Source: Maribacter aquimaris
Lineage (GTDB): Bacteria; Bacteroidota; Bacteroidia; Flavobacteriales; Flavobacteriaceae
Assembly: GCF_014596745.1 (NCBI RefSeq)
Contig: NZ_JABTCF010000008.1
Span: 124,001 to 188,000 of the forward strand
Length of the DNA stretch: 64,000 nucleotides
Reading direction: 5' to 3'
Below are positions 18,119 through 26,404 of the stretch, in pieces; position 1 is the first letter of the stretch, and each line of letters begins with the position of its first letter. The notes under the pieces were generated by a model. It worked only from the letters and a program-made list of their open reading frames with translations. It searched no databases and was not told the DNA's origin. The position numbers and the translations under genes are program-made.

Positions 18119-18146
18119 AAATTAGCATAAATATATCAAATTAGCA
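18119..18146. repeat. Tandem 9-base repeats before the InsA-like gene
   Basis: AAATTAGCA occurs at 18119-18127 and again at 18138-18146, a 19-base period, followed in each case by an A/T stretch containing AAATA. The pair begins 8 bases upstream of the start of the InsA-like gene, where a promoter and autoregulatory site would be expected. It could be an operator, but such AT-rich repeats also arise by chance. Confidence 0.4.
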
Positions 18147-18292
18147 ATAAATAAGGATTATGGGTCCAAATGGTTTGATAATTTCATGTAATATTGAATG
18201 ATATATGGGTTGTTTTATAGCTGAACATCATTGTTTGTTCCTAAGTTCCTTCCTGTATTTTAGGTCTTGGGTTACGAGTCGATTTCATTGAT

Positions 18293-18300
18293 TATCTTTA
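18293..18300 (+). promoter_or_regulatory. Candidate -7 box before the DUF294 gene
   Basis: TATCTTTA differs from TAnnTTTG only in the last base and ends four bases before the ATG at 18305. If used, the transcript would be nearly leaderless. Confidence 0.3.
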
Positions 18301-18304
18301 ACTT

Positions 18305-20215
18305 ATGAAAAATACGATAGCAGAACGTATTTATGATTTCCTAAAGGATTTTCCGCCTTTCAATGCGTTGGATGAAGGACAATTAATGACCATTTGTGAA
18401 CAGGTCAAAATTGGTTATTACGACGTGGGGGACTATGTTTTTCAGAAAGAAGATGATTTACACGATGTTTTTTATGTAGTAAAAGATGGTGCTGTCGGTA
18501 TTTTTAGGGAAGGCGATGTTCTTGTTGATGAATGTGATGAGGGGGATATTTTTGGTCTTCGGGCACTTATACGACAAAGTGCTTACCTATTAAGTGCCAA
18601 GGCTATTGAGGAAAGTATCGTATATGCGATATCCTCGGATTTGTTGGAAGCCTATATAACGAGTAATATTGATGCTAATAAATTCATAATGGCCAGTTTT
18701 GCATCGAATACCCTGAACCCTTACTTGGATAGGGACATAGGACGGCCATATTCCTTGGAAGGTGAATTCAATCAGCAAACAGGGCACTTGGCCTACTTAC
18801 AGAATGTAGGGGTTAAAAAAAATCCGGTTACCTGTTCCGAGGACACCAATATAATGACCGCGGCAATCACAATGACCGAAAAAAAAGTCGGATCGATCAT
18901 CATCACGAACAATGACAAACCTAGGGGGATAATCACCGACAAGGATTTACGGACAAAAATAGCAACGGGAAAATACAGTATATCCAATTCGGTCACGCAG
19001 ATCATGAGTTCGCCTGTTATTACCGTACCTGAAAATATTTCGATCGCCGAGGCACAAATTACCATGCTTCGAAATAAAATCACCCACCTTTGCGTAACCA
19101 AGGACGGTACAAACGATTCTGTCTTGGTCGGAGTCCTTTCCGAACATGATATTGTTGTTGCACAAAGCAATAATCCCTCATACTTGATCAAGGAGGTTAA
19201 AAGAGCGGAAACCGCCATTAAACTGCATGAGGTTCGTCAAAAATCCCAAGGATTGATGCAGCGTTACCTGGATCAACATATTCCTGTTAGTTTGGTTTCG
19301 AAGATCATTTCGGCCATTAATGAGGCTATTTGCCAAAAGGTAATCGAATTGAGTATTGATGAAATGGGCCAACGGCCCCCCACTGCTTTTTCATGGCTTT
19401 CTTTGGGTAGCCAGGGTAGGGGTGAGCAACTGTTATTGACCGATCAGGATAATGCACTGGTTTTTGGGGATGTACCTCCTGAACATCAAGAAAAAACAAA
19501 GACATACTTTCTCGCATTCGCGCAGTTGGTAACGGAAAAATTGAATGTGGTGGGATTTGAATTCTGTCCGGCCGAAATGATGGCAAGCAATTCCAAATGG
19601 TGTTTGTCACTGACCGAGTGGAAAAACCAGTTCAATGATTGGATTACCAAACCCGATGAGGACAAGATAATGCTCTCAACCATTTTCTTTGACTACGATA
19701 GGGTGTATGGCGATGCCAATTTGGTTGATCGGATGTCCGATAGTATATTCCAATCTATTGATAATTACGGGATTTTCTTGAACTTCCTAGCTTTGAATGC
19801 GATAAAAAACCCACCACCACTAAGTTTTTTCAGACAGTTCCTGGTGGAATCGAGTGGAGAGCATAAGGATCTTTTCGATATTAAGTCCAGAGCCATGATG
19901 CCCTTGGTGGATGCTGCTAGACTCTTGGTACTTTCAAATAGTATCAAGGAGCATAACAATACCATTAAAAGGTTCGAGGTGCTTGCAGGGTTAGAACCTC
20001 AGAACAAGGATTTGTACAATGCTTGCATAGATGCCTTTAAGGTCCTACTGCGCTTTAGAACGGTGGAGGGACTAAAACACAACGATTCGGGTAGGTTTTT
20101 CGACCTAAAGTCACTCAGCAAGGCTAACCGTTTAAAATTGAAAGGTTGTTTTGGTGCTATAAAGGATATTCAGGAATTGATTAAAGTGCGTTTTAAACTA
20201 GCCCAAATAATGTAA
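18305..20215 (+). CDS. cNMP-binding/CBS/DUF294 nucleotidyltransferase-like protein
   Basis: 636 residues in four parts: a cyclic-nucleotide-binding fold (about 15-125), a CBS pair (about 170-290), a DUF294 nucleotidyltransferase fold, and DUF294_C (about 500-630). The catalytic signature GSQGRGEQLLLTDQD (368-382) has GS plus DxD as in GlnD-type uridylyltransferases, so it may be active. The family is often encoded beside acetate symporter genes and a DnaQ-like exonuclease, as here, but no molecular function is established that I can name. The CBS pair suggests sensing of adenine nucleotides. Its stop abuts the next start with no gap. The probable role is a regulatory enzyme of acid metabolism or symporter activity (inference). 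Confidence 0.85.
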   Translation: MKNTIAERIYDFLKDFPPFNALDEGQLMTICEQVKIGYYDVGDYVFQKEDDLHDVFYVVKDGAVGIFREGDVLVDECDEGDIFGLRALIRQSAYLLSAKAIEESIVYAISSDLLEAYITSNIDANKFIMASFASNTLNPYLDRDIGRPYSLEGEFNQQTGHLAYLQNVGVKKNPVTCSEDTNIMTAAITMTEKKVGSIIITNNDKPRGIITDKDLRTKIATGKYSISNSVTQIMSSPVITVPENISIAEAQITMLRNKITHLCVTKDGTNDSVLVGVLSEHDIVVAQSNNPSYLIKEVKRAETAIKLHEVRQKSQGLMQRYLDQHIPVSLVSKIISAINEAICQKVIELSIDEMGQRPPTAFSWLSLGSQGRGEQLLLTDQDNALVFGDVPPEHQEKTKTYFLAFAQLVTEKLNVVGFEFCPAEMMASNSKWCLSLTEWKNQFNDWITKPDEDKIMLSTIFFDYDRVYGDANLVDRMSDSIFQSIDNYGIFLNFLALNAIKNPPPLSFFRQFLVESSGEHKDLFDIKSRAMMPLVDAARLLVLSNSIKEHNNTIKRFEVLAGLEPQNKDLYNACIDAFKVLLRFRTVEGLKHNDSGRFFDLKSLSKANRLKLKGCFGAIKDIQELIKVRFKLAQIM

Positions 20216-20884
20216 ATGTTCAAGGAGATTTTTAAACGGCATAAACCGGAATTTTGGAAGGATTATACGGGTCATTTCAAAAATAAACAGCCACAGGAAC
20301 TGAATGCTGTCCGTTTTGTCGTATTCGATACCGAGACAACAGGTTTGGATATTGTGGAGGATCGCATATTATCCATCGGGGCCATATCGATTGTAGATTT
20401 AAGGATAGACGTTGGCGATTCCCTGGAAACGTATGTTAAACAAGATGTTTTCAATGTTGGGACCGTAGGTATCCACGGCATCCTAAAAGAGGGGAATATT
20501 CATAAATTGTCTGAGGCAGCGGCCATAAAGGGTTTTTTGGGTTATGTGGAAAATGCGGTTTTGGTTGCCCATCATGCCGCTTTTGATATTGCGATGGTCA
20601 ATGCGGGATTGGCCCGAATGGGGTTGCCCAAACTTAAAAACAAGGTGTTGGACACCGGTGTTCTTTTTAAGAAAACATCGCTCTGTGAAAAGAAACAAGA
20701 CCATTATTCCTTGGACCGTTTATGCGCGGTTTTCAACTTGAAGAAACATGACAGGCATACGGCCTCAGGAGATGCCTTGATAACAGCCTTGATTTTCTTA
20801 AAGGTTGTTTCCCACCTATCAAAAAAAAGGAAACCGAATTTGGGTGATCTTCTTTTTAATTCGGACCGTAGGGGGTTATGGTAA
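20216..20884 (+). CDS. DnaQ-like 3'-5' exonuclease (DEDDh)
   Basis: 222 residues. All five DEDDh residues are seen: D38 and E40 in FDTETTGLD, D124 in HHAAFDIAM, H181 and D186 in HDRHTASGDALIT. About 30 residues precede the fold. The ATG follows the stop codon of the DUF294 gene without a gap, so the two are translated together. Stand-alone epsilon-like exonucleases degrade single-stranded DNA or RNA ends; the partnership with a nucleotidyltransferase-like protein hints at removal of an added nucleotide or small nucleic acid, which is only an inference. It converges on anmK with 11 bases between stops. Confidence 0.87.
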   Translation: MFKEIFKRHKPEFWKDYTGHFKNKQPQELNAVRFVVFDTETTGLDIVEDRILSIGAISIVDLRIDVGDSLETYVKQDVFNVGTVGIHGILKEGNIHKLSEAAAIKGFLGYVENAVLVAHHAAFDIAMVNAGLARMGLPKLKNKVLDTGVLFKKTSLCEKKQDHYSLDRLCAVFNLKKHDRHTASGDALITALIFLKVVSHLSKKRKPNLGDLLFNSDRRGLW

Positions 20885-20895
20885 TCAATACGGCG

Positions 20896-21972
20896 TCAAT
20901 TGGGTAGATAAACCACACCACTTGAAGAATCCCTTTTGGCTCCGGTCACCGAACATAGGACATTGATTTCCCTTTCAATTCTCAAAACACCCATGAGGGC
21001 AAAAACCAGGGCTTCCTTGTTTTCAATCAATTCTTGGGAGGGTACGATAACATCAACAGCTTCCCCTAATTTGGTTTTGAGCGTAGCGATGAGAAAATCA
21101 TTCAAGGCGCCACCCCCGGTAACCAATAAATTCGATTTTTGTTTTGTGGTATTACTTTTTACCTGAAGGGCAATTTGTTCGCATAGGTGGTGGATCGAGG
21201 TGTGCAAAAGATTTTCAATGCTTTCATCGGTGGCATCGACTATGGGTACAACCTTGTCCTCAAACCATTCAAAGCCTGTTGACTTTGGGAAAGGTAATTT
21301 GTAATAATCCAAGGCATTTAAAGCGTCGAGCATTTTTTGATTAACCGATCCGCTTTCGGCCAATTGACCTCCTTTGTCGTAATTCAAATCGATTTTTTGG
21401 GTAATATAATTCAAGATCATGTTTGCCAATCCAATATCGTAAGCTATACGTTGGCCGTCTTTTTCGAAGGAGATATTACTTATGCCCCCTAGATTCAAAC
21501 AAAAATCATATTCCCCGAACAACAAACGATCCCCGATGGGAACGAGAGGGGCCCCCTGACCGCCCAAGGCAACATCATTGGTGCGGAAATCACAAACAAC
21601 CTTATGCTTACAGGCATTGGCCAAATGTTGTCCTGATCCAATTTGGTAGGTGAGGCCATTTTCTGGTTGGTGGTGTGTTGTGTGTCCATGACTTGCTATA
21701 AAATCCACTTCTAAGGCATTGGTTTTAATGAACGACTTTACCTGTTCACCGAGCCATTGGCCGTAGGTGTTGTTGAACGTTAAAAGCTCATCGGCGGAAA
21801 GGTATATTGAATTCTTCAATTTATCCTTCATGCTTTTTGAATAGGATATGCTTTGGGTTTTTGTAATTCGATATGCCCAGCGATCCAAAGTTCTTGTAAA
21901 ATGGCAATAGGTGAGGTCTAAACCATCCAAAGAGGTGCCAGACATGAGTCCGATGACTTTAAATGTTTTCAT
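20896..21972 (-). CDS. anmK: Anhydro-N-acetylmuramic acid kinase
   Basis: 358 residues from ATG 21970-21972, which puts KTFKVIGLMSGTSLDGLD at the N-terminus as in the family; an ATG 24 bases further up is less likely. Other family marks are GGQGAPLVPIGD and LNLGGISNISF (ATPase fold, ASKHA). It converts 1,6-anhydroMurNAc and ATP to MurNAc-6-P in the cytoplasm, the step before MurQ, which is encoded 10 kb away in this window along with the GH3 hexosaminidase and an AmpG-like permease. A TATCTTTC box (22008-22015, minus strand) is 35 bases before the start and may be its promoter. Confidence 0.93.
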   Translation of the reverse strand: MKTFKVIGLMSGTSLDGLDLTYCHFTRTLDRWAYRITKTQSISYSKSMKDKLKNSIYLSADELLTFNNTYGQWLGEQVKSFIKTNALEVDFIASHGHTTHHQPENGLTYQIGSGQHLANACKHKVVCDFRTNDVALGGQGAPLVPIGDRLLFGEYDFCLNLGGISNISFEKDGQRIAYDIGLANMILNYITQKIDLNYDKGGQLAESGSVNQKMLDALNALDYYKLPFPKSTGFEWFEDKVVPIVDATDESIENLLHTSIHHLCEQIALQVKSNTTKQKSNLLVTGGGALNDFLIATLKTKLGEAVDVIVPSQELIENKEALVFALMGVLRIEREINVLCSVTGAKRDSSSGVVYLPN

Positions 21973-22310
21973 TGTTTTCCGTTGTTTTATGCTCAAAAAA
22001 GAGAATTGAAAGATAGTCAGTTTCAGATTTAAAAGGAATTAAACCTGGATTTTTTTAATCATAGATTCCGCTGTTTCTGTGAGATAGGGAATTTGTTGGT
22101 GTTTATTTGAATATTCTAGCATTTTTTGCTATTAAATTTTGACAAAAATGATTAATTTTAGGATTAATTAGTTTCCAAAGGCTATTCGTGTTTATTCCAG
22201 AAAATCGAAGTATCCGGATTCTTAAAGGGTTTTATGATTCTATGATGTATGGAATAACCATGATTATAACCGATTCACTATTTTTTTAACCAATTTTAAA
22301 GTTATGCAAT
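21973..22310. other. Intergenic region between anmK and the oxidoreductase gene
   Basis: 338 bases between divergent genes, AT-rich. Apart from the possible anmK -7 box (TATCTTTC on the minus strand at 22008-22015) I see no hairpin, repeat or small gene. The plus-strand promoter for the oxidoreductase must lie here but was not recognisable. Confidence 0.45.
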
Positions 22311-23825
22311 ATGAGTAAGATTAAGAAAGAGAACACTTTAACACGCCGTGATTTCGTTGGCAAAACCTTGGCTGCCTCCGCTGCTTTTACGATTGTACCG
22401 TCGTATGCCGTAAGTGGGCTTGGCCATGTGGCCCCAAGTGATAAATTAAACATTGCCGGCATAGGTGTTGGTGGTATGGGACTGGCTAATTTAAAGAATT
22501 TGGAGAGTCAGAATATTGTTGGACTTTGTGATGTGGATTGGAAGTATGCCAAAGGGGCATTCGACAGATATCCAAATGCCAAAAAGTATTGGGATTGGCG
22601 TAAGATGTTCGATGAAATGGGTGATGAGATTGATGGTGTGGTTATCGCTACTGCGGATCATGCACATGCCGTTATTGCAGCCAATGCAATTACCATGGGT
22701 AAACATGTGTACCTTCAAAAGCCATTGACACATTCTGTTTATGAGTCCAGGTTATTGACCAAATTAGCCGATAAATATAATGTTGCGACCCAAATGGGGA
22801 ACCAAGGTGCCTCTGGCGCCGGTGTTGCGGAAACTTGTGAAATTCTATGGAGTGGAGCCATAGGTGATGTGACCAAGGTTGAATCATTTACAGACAGACC
22901 TATTTGGCCACAAGGATTGAATACTCCCGAAAAAGGGGATTGGGTACCCGACACTTTGAATTGGGACTTGTTTACTGGCCCAGCGAAAATGCGTCCGTTC
23001 AATGAGGTTTACCATCCATGGAACTGGAGAGGATGGTGGGATTATGGTACAGGTGCCTTAGGTGACATGGCTTGCCATATACTTCATCCTGTGTTTGAAG
23101 GATTGAAATTAGGTTATCCTTCCAAAGTTCAGGCGAGCTCTTCATTATTATTGAATGATTCAGCCCCGGTATCCCAAGCAGTGAAACTTACCTTCCCATC
23201 TAGAGGTGGTAGGCAAGGAAAGATGAAATTGGGAGAAGTCGATGTAAGTTGGTATGACGGTGGTATCAAGCCTATGTTGCCAGACAATTGGCCTTCAGGT
23301 AAAAATCCTAACAAAAGTGGTGGAGGAACCTTCTTTTATGGAACAAAAGATATCCTACACGTAGGTTGTTATGGTGTGGAGCCAGAATTGTTGTCCGGTA
23401 AGAAGATTACGGCAGCAAAAACTGAACGTAGGGTTGAGGACGAAATTGGTCTTTCATGGAATAAGGGAGCCCACGAAATGGATTGGGTACGTGCATGTAA
23501 GGAAAGTGCTGATAACAGAAAACCTTGTACTTCTGATTTTGCGGAGGCTGGTCCTTTCAATGAAATGGTCGTAATGGGTGTATTGGCAGTTCGCTTACAG
23601 GCATTGAACAAAACACTTAAATGGGACGGTGAGAATATGAAATTCACCAATATAGGCCCTAATGAGGAAATCAAAACTGTTATTAGGGATGGATTTAAGA
23701 TTCACGATGGTCACCCAACCTTTAATAAGGATTGGACCGAACCAATGAATGCCGTAGCTTATGCTGAAGAGTTGGTGAAACACACCTATAGGGAAGGTTG
23801 GTCATTGCCAGATATGCCAGCTTAA
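22311..23825 (+). CDS. Gfo/Idh/MocA-family oxidoreductase with Tat signal
   Basis: 504 residues. The N-terminus has a twin-arginine signal (TRRDFVGKTLAASAAF), so the folded, cofactor-loaded enzyme is probably exported. Then comes a Rossmann fold (LNIAGIGVGGMGLANL, about 45-60) and the Gfo/Idh core with ADHAHAVIAANAITMGKHVYLQKPLTHS, where the K of QKPLTHS is the catalytic-site lysine. The length exceeds the 340-400 of cytoplasmic members, as in the secreted sugar-acting group. It likely oxidises or reduces a sugar or glycoside hydroxyl using a bound NAD(P). The DUF1080 gene follows after a hairpin. Together they resemble the 3-keto-glycoside route. Substrate unknown. Confidence 0.85.
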   Translation: MSKIKKENTLTRRDFVGKTLAASAAFTIVPSYAVSGLGHVAPSDKLNIAGIGVGGMGLANLKNLESQNIVGLCDVDWKYAKGAFDRYPNAKKYWDWRKMFDEMGDEIDGVVIATADHAHAVIAANAITMGKHVYLQKPLTHSVYESRLLTKLADKYNVATQMGNQGASGAGVAETCEILWSGAIGDVTKVESFTDRPIWPQGLNTPEKGDWVPDTLNWDLFTGPAKMRPFNEVYHPWNWRGWWDYGTGALGDMACHILHPVFEGLKLGYPSKVQASSSLLLNDSAPVSQAVKLTFPSRGGRQGKMKLGEVDVSWYDGGIKPMLPDNWPSGKNPNKSGGGTFFYGTKDILHVGCYGVEPELLSGKKITAAKTERRVEDEIGLSWNKGAHEMDWVRACKESADNRKPCTSDFAEAGPFNEMVVMGVLAVRLQALNKTLKWDGENMKFTNIGPNEEIKTVIRDGFKIHDGHPTFNKDWTEPMNAVAYAEELVKHTYREGWSLPDMPA

Positions 23826-23858
23826 GAGTTGAATAATAATTAACAGTAATCAAATAAG

Positions 23859-23892
23859 CAGAACCATCCCCCAAAGGGGCTGGTTCTGTTTT
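23859..23892 (+). terminator. Hairpin between the oxidoreductase and DUF1080 genes
   Basis: CAGAACCA pairs with TGGTTCTG around an inner CCCC/GGGG stem and AAA loop, followed by TTTT. Likely a terminator or an attenuator setting the level of the downstream lipoprotein gene, whose start is 22 bases on. Confidence 0.75.
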
Positions 23893-23914
23893 AAAAACCA
23901 ATAAATAGTTACCA

Positions 23915-24721
23915 ATGAGAAAAATAAGTTTAGTTTTTATTTTCGGATTGATTATGCTTCCTGTACTTAATAGTTGTAAGGAAAAAAAATCAGAACAAAA
24001 AGAAGAATCAGCTACAGAAGCTGAAGTAGTAAAGGAAACCAAGGAAGAAGCCCCTATGAACGGACTTTCCGAAGCTGAAAAAGCCGATGGATGGGTTATG
24101 CTTTTCGACGGAAAAACATCTGAAGGTTGGAGAGGATATAAAAAAGACCATTTTCCTGAAGGTTGGGAAATTATCGATGGTACCATACATATGGTCGGCT
24201 CCGGAAGGGGTGAGGCTGGGTCAAAAGACGGTGGTGATATTATCTTTGATAAGAAATTCCAAAATTTCACGCTTAGTATGGAATGGAAAATTTCTGAAGG
24301 AGGTAACTCTGGTATCTTTTACCTAGGAGAGGAAAAATTGGATTATATCTGGAAAACCGCTCCTGAAATGCAGGTATTGGACAACGAGAGACACCCTGAT
24401 GCCAAATTGGGCAAGGATGGCAATCGTATGGCTGGATCTTTATATGATCTGATTCCAGCTAAACCACAGAATGCAAAACCTGCCGGTGAATGGAACAAAA
24501 TAGAGCTTACAGTCTTTAAAGGTACTGTTATCCATAACCAAAATGGTGAAAATGTAGTTGAGTATCATTTATGGACCCCAGAATGGAAGGAATTGGTCGC
24601 TGGTAGTAAATTCCCAGGTCTAAATCCTGATTGGGCAGAAGTTCCTGCCAAGGGTTATATCGGATTGCAAGATCACGGTGATGATGTTTGGTTCCGAAAT
24701 ATCAAGATTAAGGAATTGTAG
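23915..24721 (+). CDS. DUF1080 (3-keto-disaccharide hydrolase) lipoprotein
   Basis: 268 residues. A lipoprotein signal ends at C21 (LNSC), followed by a charged linker rich in Glu/Lys (about 22-50) and one DUF1080 jelly-roll domain (about 55-268): WVMLFDGKTSEGWRGYKKD, then DGGDIIFDKKFQNFTLSMEW, GNSGIFYL, and the closing DDVWFRNIKIKEL. DUF1080 proteins of this type cleave 3-keto-glycosides. The gene stands behind a Gfo/Idh oxidoreductase that could make or reduce the keto sugar, so the two may act in sequence at the periplasm. A strong terminator follows. Confidence 0.85.
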   Translation: MRKISLVFIFGLIMLPVLNSCKEKKSEQKEESATEAEVVKETKEEAPMNGLSEAEKADGWVMLFDGKTSEGWRGYKKDHFPEGWEIIDGTIHMVGSGRGEAGSKDGGDIIFDKKFQNFTLSMEWKISEGGNSGIFYLGEEKLDYIWKTAPEMQVLDNERHPDAKLGKDGNRMAGSLYDLIPAKPQNAKPAGEWNKIELTVFKGTVIHNQNGENVVEYHLWTPEWKELVAGSKFPGLNPDWAEVPAKGYIGLQDHGDDVWFRNIKIKEL

Positions 24722-24743
24722 TAAGACGTATTACAATAATAAG

Positions 24744-24777
24744 CCCCACATTATTCAATGGATAGTGTGGGGTTTTT
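24744..24777 (+). terminator. Terminator after the DUF1080 gene
   Basis: CCCCACATTAT pairs with ATAGTGTGGGG (one G-U pair) around a six-base loop and runs into TTTTT. It also lies 3' of the convergent GH3 gene. Confidence 0.85.
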
Positions 24778-24811
24778 ATTTGGTGATATGCCGAGAATGG
24801 CATAAAAAGTA

Positions 24812-26404
24812 TTATTGTAATTCCACTGGTAGTTTGCCTTTAGCGGTGATACTACCCTTAAAATGGGACGCTGCCACTTCTTGGAATACCTTGAAGTTTT
24901 GATAGGCCACAACGGTTGAATGTGCTTTGTGATAGTCAAAAAGTTGCAGTGCATAGGGATTCCCAAAAAGGTACAATACAACATTCCCTGTGTTTAGTAA
25001 TTCATTGATCTTATTGATTTCATCGTCTGTAAATCCAAAATTATGGGTGGGTTTCACTTGGGGAGGTTCAAGCGATAGCAGAATGTTTCCTTCCTTTTCG
25101 ATACCCTCAAGGGAAGAATCCATGGTGACCTTTAATGAATACGTACGAAAATCATGAGGTCCGTTTAACATTCCCAAAAAGGATTTATCCACTTCTGTAC
25201 TATTGGTGATACCTATAAAGCCGTCCTTCCTAAAATTGGCAATGTCATCCTTATTCCCTTGGACCATGGTGATGCTTGCTTTGGCTATTTCGGTATTCAG
25301 GTAATCAGGGTCGCTGAGCTCAGAACGGGAACCAACTTCGGCCCGTATTGCTTTTTCCTTTAATGACCATACCCGTTTAAATGCTTCCTCGATTTGCGTT
25401 TGGGTGGTCTTTTCCGAAATCGTTCTTATTCCGGCAGCAATATGTTCGGCAAAGCAGAGGATGTCGTTTCCAGCATCAAAGGCCAGCCATTCCAATTCCC
25501 CTTTTACAGGGTGGTTTTTGGATACGGCATGCATATTCAGTGCATCGGAAATAACGACGCCCTTAAAACCAAGTTCATGCCTTAAAACGCCTTTGATCAT
25601 GTCTTTGGAAATACTTGAAGGTATCTGTTTTCCCTGGGATAAGGCAGGGACACAAAGATGTCCGACCATTACCGAATCAACGCCTTCTTCTATGAGTTTT
25701 CGAAAGGGGTAAAGTTCATTGTTCAATAATTCTTCTTTGGATTTTTCAATGATGGGTAACCCTAAATGTGAATCAATGGCCGTATCCCCATGACCCGGAA
25801 AATGTTTGATGCTCCCAATGACACCTTCACTTTGTATTCCTTTAAGATAGGCCAACGAATTCTTGGTGACATTAATCTTGTCCTCACCAAAGGAACGATA
25901 ACCGATAACAGGGTTTTTGGGGTTGTTGTTGATGTCAACAACCGGGGCCAGATTATAGTGGATACCGGCTTGTTTGCAATCGTGTGCTATGTTTTTCCCT
26001 ACTTGGAACACCAAATCGGTATTGTCCTGAATGGCACCCATTGTTACTGCGTATGGGTATTGTGGTGTATTCTCGATACGCATGGCAAGTCCCCATTCGG
26101 CATCAATGGCAATAAGGAGCCTATGTTTTGCCTTTTTTTGATAGCGTTCAACCAAATTTTGGAGCGTCCTAAAACTTTCCTTATTATAGAGGACCTTTTT
26201 TTTGCCTTCAAAATTCGTCGCTGCACTCGACCTACTATGAAAAAAACAAAGTCCACCTACATGATTTTCACAGATGAGTTGTTCCAAGGCTTGGATTTCT
26301 TCTTCCGAATCATTGATAAATGCGGCAGGCATAAATAATTGACCTATTTTTTCAATAAGGCTCAACTGATGGGATGCTTGTTGGTATGACAGTATTTTAG
26401 GCAT
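24812..26404 (-). CDS. GH3 beta-N-acetylhexosaminidase (NagZ-like)
   Basis: 530 residues from the chosen ATG 26402-26404 (PKILSYQQASHQLS), which overlaps the end of the permease gene by 8 bases. The N-terminal GH3 barrel has KHFPGHGDTAIDSH (about 200-213), the loop carrying the NagZ acid/base Asp-His pair, and ISDALNMHAV with the nucleophile Asp. It is longer than Gram-negative NagZ (about 340) through a C-terminal GH3 sandwich domain (about 390-530). No signal peptide is seen, so it should act in the cytoplasm on GlcNAc-anhydroMurNAc brought in by the permease encoded just upstream. A role on other GlcNAc glycosides is possible. Confidence 0.88.
   Translation of the reverse strand: MPKILSYQQASHQLSLIEKIGQLFMPAAFINDSEEEIQALEQLICENHVGGLCFFHSRSSAATNFEGKKKVLYNKESFRTLQNLVERYQKKAKHRLLIAIDAEWGLAMRIENTPQYPYAVTMGAIQDNTDLVFQVGKNIAHDCKQAGIHYNLAPVVDINNNPKNPVIGYRSFGEDKINVTKNSLAYLKGIQSEGVIGSIKHFPGHGDTAIDSHLGLPIIEKSKEELLNNELYPFRKLIEEGVDSVMVGHLCVPALSQGKQIPSSISKDMIKGVLRHELGFKGVVISDALNMHAVSKNHPVKGELEWLAFDAGNDILCFAEHIAAGIRTISEKTTQTQIEEAFKRVWSLKEKAIRAEVGSRSELSDPDYLNTEIAKASITMVQGNKDDIANFRKDGFIGITNSTEVDKSFLGMLNGPHDFRTYSLKVTMDSSLEGIEKEGNILLSLEPPQVKPTHNFGFTDDEINKINELLNTGNVVLYLFGNPYALQLFDYHKAHSTVVAYQNFKVFQEVAASHFKGSITAKGKLPVELQ

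Noticed and set aside
25790-26338. 182-codon plus-strand frame inside the GH3 gene
   Set aside because: Shadow of the GH3 coding strand; no family features.
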